DNA from: Phycisphaeraceae bacterium
Lineage (GTDB): Bacteria > Planctomycetota > Phycisphaerae > Phycisphaerales > UBA1924
Direction of reading: 5' to 3'
NCBI GenBank assembly: GCA_026126305.1
Contig: JAHCJI010000001.1
Location: forward strand, 434,001-498,000
Length of the DNA: 64,000 nt
Made by a program: the position numbers and the translations under genes. Below are positions 61,019-64,000 of the stretch, piece by piece. The notes beneath the pieces are model-generated. The model was given only the letters and a program-made list of their open reading frames with translations. It searched no databases and was not told the DNA's origin. Every line of letters begins with the position of its first letter. Within the stretch, counting starts at the first letter, position 1.

Positions 61019-62458
61019 TTACGGGCAGCCCCACGAGAACCCGGTCTGGTAGCACAGGAAGTCGAAGACCGTCAGGGCGCCGTCGCCGTCGCAGTCGGCG
61101 CTCGGGTCGCCGCGCGAGAAGCGGTCCAGGAAGCACAGGAAGTCGAACAGGTCCACCGTGCCGTTGCCGTCGCAATCGACGGTGCATCGCACCTCGACCT
61201 CGACCCAGGCGTACGCGCGGGCGCCGTCCTCGCGTCGCACGCTCAGCAGGAAGGGCAGCGCGCCCTGCTCGCCCAGGGGCGCGTCGATGGTGACTGAGAC
61301 CGGCGCCGCCTGGCCCGGCTCGGGCGAGGGCAGCGCCTCGGGGTCGAAGGCCGATGGCCAGCGCGGGCCCTGGGCAAAGGCTTGCAGGCCGGGCCGGGCC
61401 GGGCCGGTGTTGCCCACGCTCATCTCGAACTGCACGCGCGTGCCGCGGGGCAGGACGACGCGCTGGGGCGCTTCCAGCGTGGTGCGGGGGTCTTTGGTGG
61501 TCGTGAGTCGCGCGTCGGCGTCGGCGGCGGGCCCCCAGACCAAGGGCCACAGGCCCACTTCCGCATCGCGATCGTCCTTGAGGTGCAGCAGGAAGAAGCC
61601 CGTCAGCAGGCGGCGCGTCAGGGCCAGTTGTTCGGCCCGCGGCAGCGAGCCGCTGTCGCAAAAGAGCGGGAAGGGGTCGTCCTGGAAGCCGCAGTGCGAG
61701 CCGCCGAGGATCAGGGGCAACTGGCGCGGCGAGGCCTGGGCGTCGTACATCCGCTGGCCGTGCTGGGCCAGGGGGGTGATGGCGTCCTGGCTGCCGCTGA
61801 TGTACGAGGCGGGGATGCTCAGCCTGCCGGCGGCGGCGACGGCGCTGGGGCTGGTCTCGGCCGCCGCCAGCGTGGCGATGGCGATGATGCGCGGGTCGTC
61901 GGCGGCCGCCAGCGTGGCCGCGCCACCGCCCATCGAGTGCCCGCTGATGCCGATGGCCCCCACGTCCACCCCCGCGCGCAGGACCGAACCCTCGCGCCCG
62001 TTCTCTTGCACCAGCCAGTCGATGCTGGTGCGCATGTCGAGGGCGAACTGCCCGTGGCTGGGCGAGAAGCCCGTCTGCGTGTCGGGCGCGATGACGATGA
62101 AGCCCCACGAGGCCAGGTGGGCCAGCACCCCGCCGTAGCGCGAGGGCGCCTGGAGGAAGCCGTGCCCGAAGACCACCACCGGGTAGGGCGCCCCCGAGGG
62201 CTCGAGCGCGGCCCCGGGGGCGGCGGCCGGGGCGGGGTAGTACAGCAGGGCGTCGAAGGCCGTGGCACCGGGCACCTCCACGCGGGCGACGTTGGCCGAG
62301 ACGGCAAAGGCCCCCGGCTGGGACAGGTCGCCGAGGTCCATCGCCCGGGCCGCAGGCACCAGCAGGCAGCCAACAACAAACAGGGCCGCCATGACCCGGG
62401 CCACCCCCACGACCCCCACGACCCCCCGCGCTCGCACCGTTTGCTCCGCTCGCACCAT
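61019..62458 (-). CDS. Exported alpha/beta hydrolase (PETase/chlorophyllase-like) with GC-type dockerin tail
   Basis: A 479-residue protein. ATG 62458 with AAGGAGGCGA upstream precedes a signal segment (VMAALFVVGCLLVPAARA). The hydrolase domain reads PYPVVVFGHGFLQAPSRYGGVLAHLASWGFIVIAPDT. The nucleophile elbow is GISGHSMGGGAATLAA (Ser in GHSMG), and LILGGSHCGF supplies the catalytic His. This is the dienelactone hydrolase / cutinase-like esterase group. A beta-rich middle follows. The C-terminus has two EF-hand repeats, DCDGNGTVDLFDFLCFLD and DCDGDGALTVFDFLCYQT, bounded by Cys. The enzyme is probably held at the cell surface and cleaves an ester polymer or lipid; substrate unknown. Confidence 0.88.
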   Translation of the reverse strand: MVRAEQTVRARGVVGVVGVARVMAALFVVGCLLVPAARAMDLGDLSQPGAFAVSANVARVEVPGATAFDALLYYPAPAAAPGAALEPSGAPYPVVVFGHGFLQAPSRYGGVLAHLASWGFIVIAPDTQTGFSPSHGQFALDMRTSIDWLVQENGREGSVLRAGVDVGAIGISGHSMGGGAATLAAADDPRIIAIATLAAAETSPSAVAAAGRLSIPASYISGSQDAITPLAQHGQRMYDAQASPRQLPLILGGSHCGFQDDPFPLFCDSGSLPRAEQLALTRRLLTGFFLLHLKDDRDAEVGLWPLVWGPAADADARLTTTKDPRTTLEAPQRVVLPRGTRVQFEMSVGNTGPARPGLQAFAQGPRWPSAFDPEALPSPEPGQAAPVSVTIDAPLGEQGALPFLLSVRREDGARAYAWVEVEVRCTVDCDGNGTVDLFDFLCFLDRFSRGDPSADCDGDGALTVFDFLCYQTGFSWGCP

Positions 62459-62523
62459 TCGCCTCCTTGTCGGGCTCTTTGTCGGGCTCGGGGGCGCGTC
62501 CATGGCTCGGTCTGGATCCGCGT

Positions 62524-62589
62524 GTACCCATGGAGGGTACGAACCGGACGACCTTGGTGTTACCCATATATACGGGATAGTGCCTATCC
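62524..62589 (-). promoter_or_regulatory. Dyads and TATA-like element upstream of the hydrolase
   Basis: GGATAG-TGC-CTATCC (62575-62589) is a perfect 6-bp dyad directly beside an ATATATA stretch (62566-62572) that could be a -10 region reading toward the hydrolase. GTACCC-ATGGA-GGGTAC (62524-62540) is a second perfect dyad that would lie in the leader. Together they look like an operator plus leader hairpin. Confidence 0.4.
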
Positions 62590-62646
62590 GGGGCCGGGCG
62601 GGGATGTTCCCGGTGGCCACACCAGGAGGGACACGCCGCGGCGGAC

Positions 62647-62826
62647 GTGACGCCCGGCGTGCCGGATGCGACGCCCGGCGTGCCGGACGTGACGCCCGGC
62701 GTGCCGGATGCGACGCCCGGCGTGCCGGACGTGACGCCCGGCGTGCCGGACGCGACGCCCGGCGTGCCGGATGTGACGCCCGGCGTGCCGGATGTGACGC
62801 CCGGCGTGCCGGATGTGACGCCCCCG
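62647..62826. repeat. 21-bp tandem array, 8 copies plus a partial
   Basis: Units of 21 bases starting G(T/C)GACGCCCGGCGTGCCGGA run without gap from 62647 to 62814, and a ninth is cut short at 62826. Differences are confined to GTGA/GCGA and the last base. Open frames through it read VTPGVPD or GTPGVTS heptads, but no start or stop fits a gene. The 558-base gap 62459-63016 holds this array, promoter-like dyads and a G-rich tract. Confidence 0.93.
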
Positions 62827-62903
62827 GGCTCGAAACGGCACCAGCGGCGGCCCCGACGCGGCCGCGGCATTCCGGGTGCCGCGTGCGATCCGGCCCGGAA
62901 CGG

Positions 62904-62967
62904 GTGTTGGTGGGGGTGTTGGTGGGGGTGTTGGCGGGGGTTTGGTGGGGGTTTGATCTAGGGGGTG
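62904..62967 (+). repeat. G-quadruplex-prone GT-rich tract
   Basis: Five runs of five G residues occur within 64 bases, spaced by short T/G/C-containing loops (GTGTTGGTGGGGGTGTTGG pattern). The tract continues as GGTGAGGTGGT simple repeats to about 63015, right next to the 3' end of mfd. Such a tract fits a G-quadruplex on the plus strand. Confidence 0.65.
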
Positions 62968-63016
62968 AGGTGGTGAGGTGGTGAGGTGGTGTGGTGGTGT
63001 GGGGGTGTGGGGGTGG

Positions 63017-64000
63017 TTATCTGGCCGATGGACCCGTGGCCATCGGGTCCGACGCCGCCCCGCCTCGTGCCCCAAGCCGCTTGCACAGCACCTCCACCAG
63101 CGTCCGGCCCTGGCGGTAGGCCTCGGGCGGCCGCCAGTAGATCTCGTGGAGGGGCTGGGCGGTGTCGCCGTCTCGGCGGGCGGCCCCGCCCGTGCTGGGG
63201 GGCAGGCTGGCCAGCGTGCCGGCGATGCCCTGGAGCATGTCGAGCACCGGCCCGGGGTGGGCTGCAAAGAGGATCACGTCGGCCCCGCGCACGGCCGCGC
63301 TGCCCACGCCCGCGGCGGCCAGCGCCACGCGGAGCTCGGCCAGCGCCAGCAGCCGCTCGACCTGGCCCGGCGGCGTGCCATAGGCCTCGGTCAGGTCCTC
63401 GCGCAGGGCCCGCACGTCGTCCATGCGGGCGGCCAGGGCGATGCGGCGATAGGCGGCCATGCGGCGCACGTCGCCGGGGATGTAGCTTTGCGGGATGTAG
63501 CCCTTGAGCCCCACGTCCAGCGCGATGCGGCTGTGGGTGACCACCCGCTGGCCGGTCATCTCGTGGACGGCCTGCTCGAGCAGTCGGCAGTACATGTCGT
63601 AGCCCACGACGGCGATGTGGCCGCTCTGCTCGGCCCCCAGTAAGTTTCCCGCGCCGCGGATCTCCAGGTCGCGCATGGCGATCTTGAAGCCCGCCCCGAG
63701 CATGGCGTACTGCTCGACGGCGGCCAGCCGCTTCCTGGCCACCGCGCTCAAGACGCCGTCCTCGGGCAGCAGCAGGTAGCAGTAGGCCCGCCGGCTGGAG
63801 CGGCCCACGCGCCCGCGCAGCTGGTGCAGGTCGGCCAGGCCGAAGTGGTCGGCGTCGGCGATGATCATGGTGTTGGCGCTGGGCTGGTCGATGCCGCTCT
63901 CGATGATCGTCGTGCTCACCAATATGTCCGCCTCGCGGCGCACGAACTTGAGCATGACCTCCTCGAGCTCGCCCGAGGGCATCTGCCCGTGGCCCACGAC
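63017..64000 (-). CDS. mfd: Transcription-repair coupling factor, C-terminal part
   Basis: The last 328 codons of Mfd; the 5' end is outside the window. GHGQMPSGELEEVMLKFVRREADILVSTTIIESGIDQPSANTMII is the helicase domain with motifs IV-V. DADHFGLADLHQLRGRVGRSSRRAYCYLL holds motif VI (QLRGRVGR). FKIAMRDLEIRGAGNLLGAEQSGHI is the translocation motif region, and the TRCF domain follows. Mfd removes stalled RNA polymerase and recruits UvrA. The C-terminal tail is Gly/Arg-rich. Confidence 0.95.
   Translation of the reverse strand, partial: VVGHGQMPSGELEEVMLKFVRREADILVSTTIIESGIDQPSANTMIIADADHFGLADLHQLRGRVGRSSRRAYCYLLLPEDGVLSAVARKRLAAVEQYAMLGAGFKIAMRDLEIRGAGNLLGAEQSGHIAVVGYDMYCRLLEQAVHEMTGQRVVTHSRIALDVGLKGYIPQSYIPGDVRRMAAYRRIALAARMDDVRALREDLTEAYGTPPGQVERLLALAELRVALAAAGVGSAAVRGADVILFAAHPGPVLDMLQGIAGTLASLPPSTGGAARRDGDTAQPLHEIYWRPPEAYRQGRTLVEVLCKRLGARGGAASDPMATGPSAR

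Noticed and set aside
62647..62961. Heptapeptide VTPGVPD repeat protein
   Set aside because: Its open frame starts inside the array and then runs into GT-rich sequence; no signal peptide or stop context.

Overview
The window looks like chromosomal DNA of a planctomycete of the class Phycisphaerae. It is GC-rich and tightly packed. It encodes a PEP-CTERM-type exported protein, two exported proteins ending in paired EF-hand 'GC-type dockerin' modules (LTIFDFL / LTVFDFL repeats bounded by Cys), a type II pseudopilin of the planctomycete type, several TolB/PD40 propeller proteins, and membrane proteins that start with a CxxCxY...CPECG zinc ribbon. All these are typical of that group. Species cannot be told from the sequence.

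Layout. 1-5.2 kb: a truncated ABC-2 permease, two exported proteins, an RluA-type pseudouridine synthase and a PD40 protein. 5.2-12.3 kb: topA, miaA, a RibB/RibA fusion whose RibA half has lost its zinc and catalytic residues, an O-methyltransferase, a 21-bp tandem array and two small membrane proteins. 12.4-18.6 kb: tRNA-Ser, an M1 peptidase, and a pyruvate dehydrogenase E1-beta/E2 operon with a DUF433/DUF5615 toxin-antitoxin-like pair inserted between the two genes. 18.7-22.1 kb: a Xer recombinase and two envelope lipoproteins. 22.4-29.4 kb: an alkyltransferase, then a surface-glycan island (three glycosyltransferase-like proteins and a SAM methyltransferase). 29.5-33.8 kb: trpS, an outer-membrane barrel, an isolated nuoF and a membrane protein.

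33.7-39.2 kb is the most unusual part. Four minus-strand genes overlap in series (two-HTH sigma-region-4-like regulator, ABC ATPase without a membrane partner, GNAT protein, phage-type large terminase). They diverge from a XRE/S24 (CI/LexA-like) repressor that keeps a plausible Ala-Gly self-cleavage site and Ser/Lys dyad, followed by a uracil-DNA-glycosylase-fold-like protein. No capsid, portal, tail or integrase gene is nearby. It resembles a damage-inducible, domesticated phage DNA-handling module.

39.4-64 kb is mostly housekeeping: pseudopilin, uvrC without its C-terminal HhH domain, elbB, map, a Bacteroidetes-type dihydroorotase, gatA, dapA, a Na/Pi symporter, a thioredoxin-like protein, a leucine/isovalerate-degradation trio (HMG-CoA lyase and two crotonases), acnA with a LysR regulator and a good LysR box, rtcB, tRNA-Arg, an exported alpha/beta hydrolase and the 3' part of mfd.

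Non-coding structure is notable. Three unrelated tandem arrays all have a 21-bp period (11.3, 46.5 and 62.6 kb). CCCGGGC-type palindromes are scattered, once as a perfect REPIN-like pair. A 14-bp/7-bp repeat forms an inverted structure at 46.4 kb, and a G-quadruplex-prone tract lies beside mfd. Three convergent gene pairs overlap at their 3' ends.
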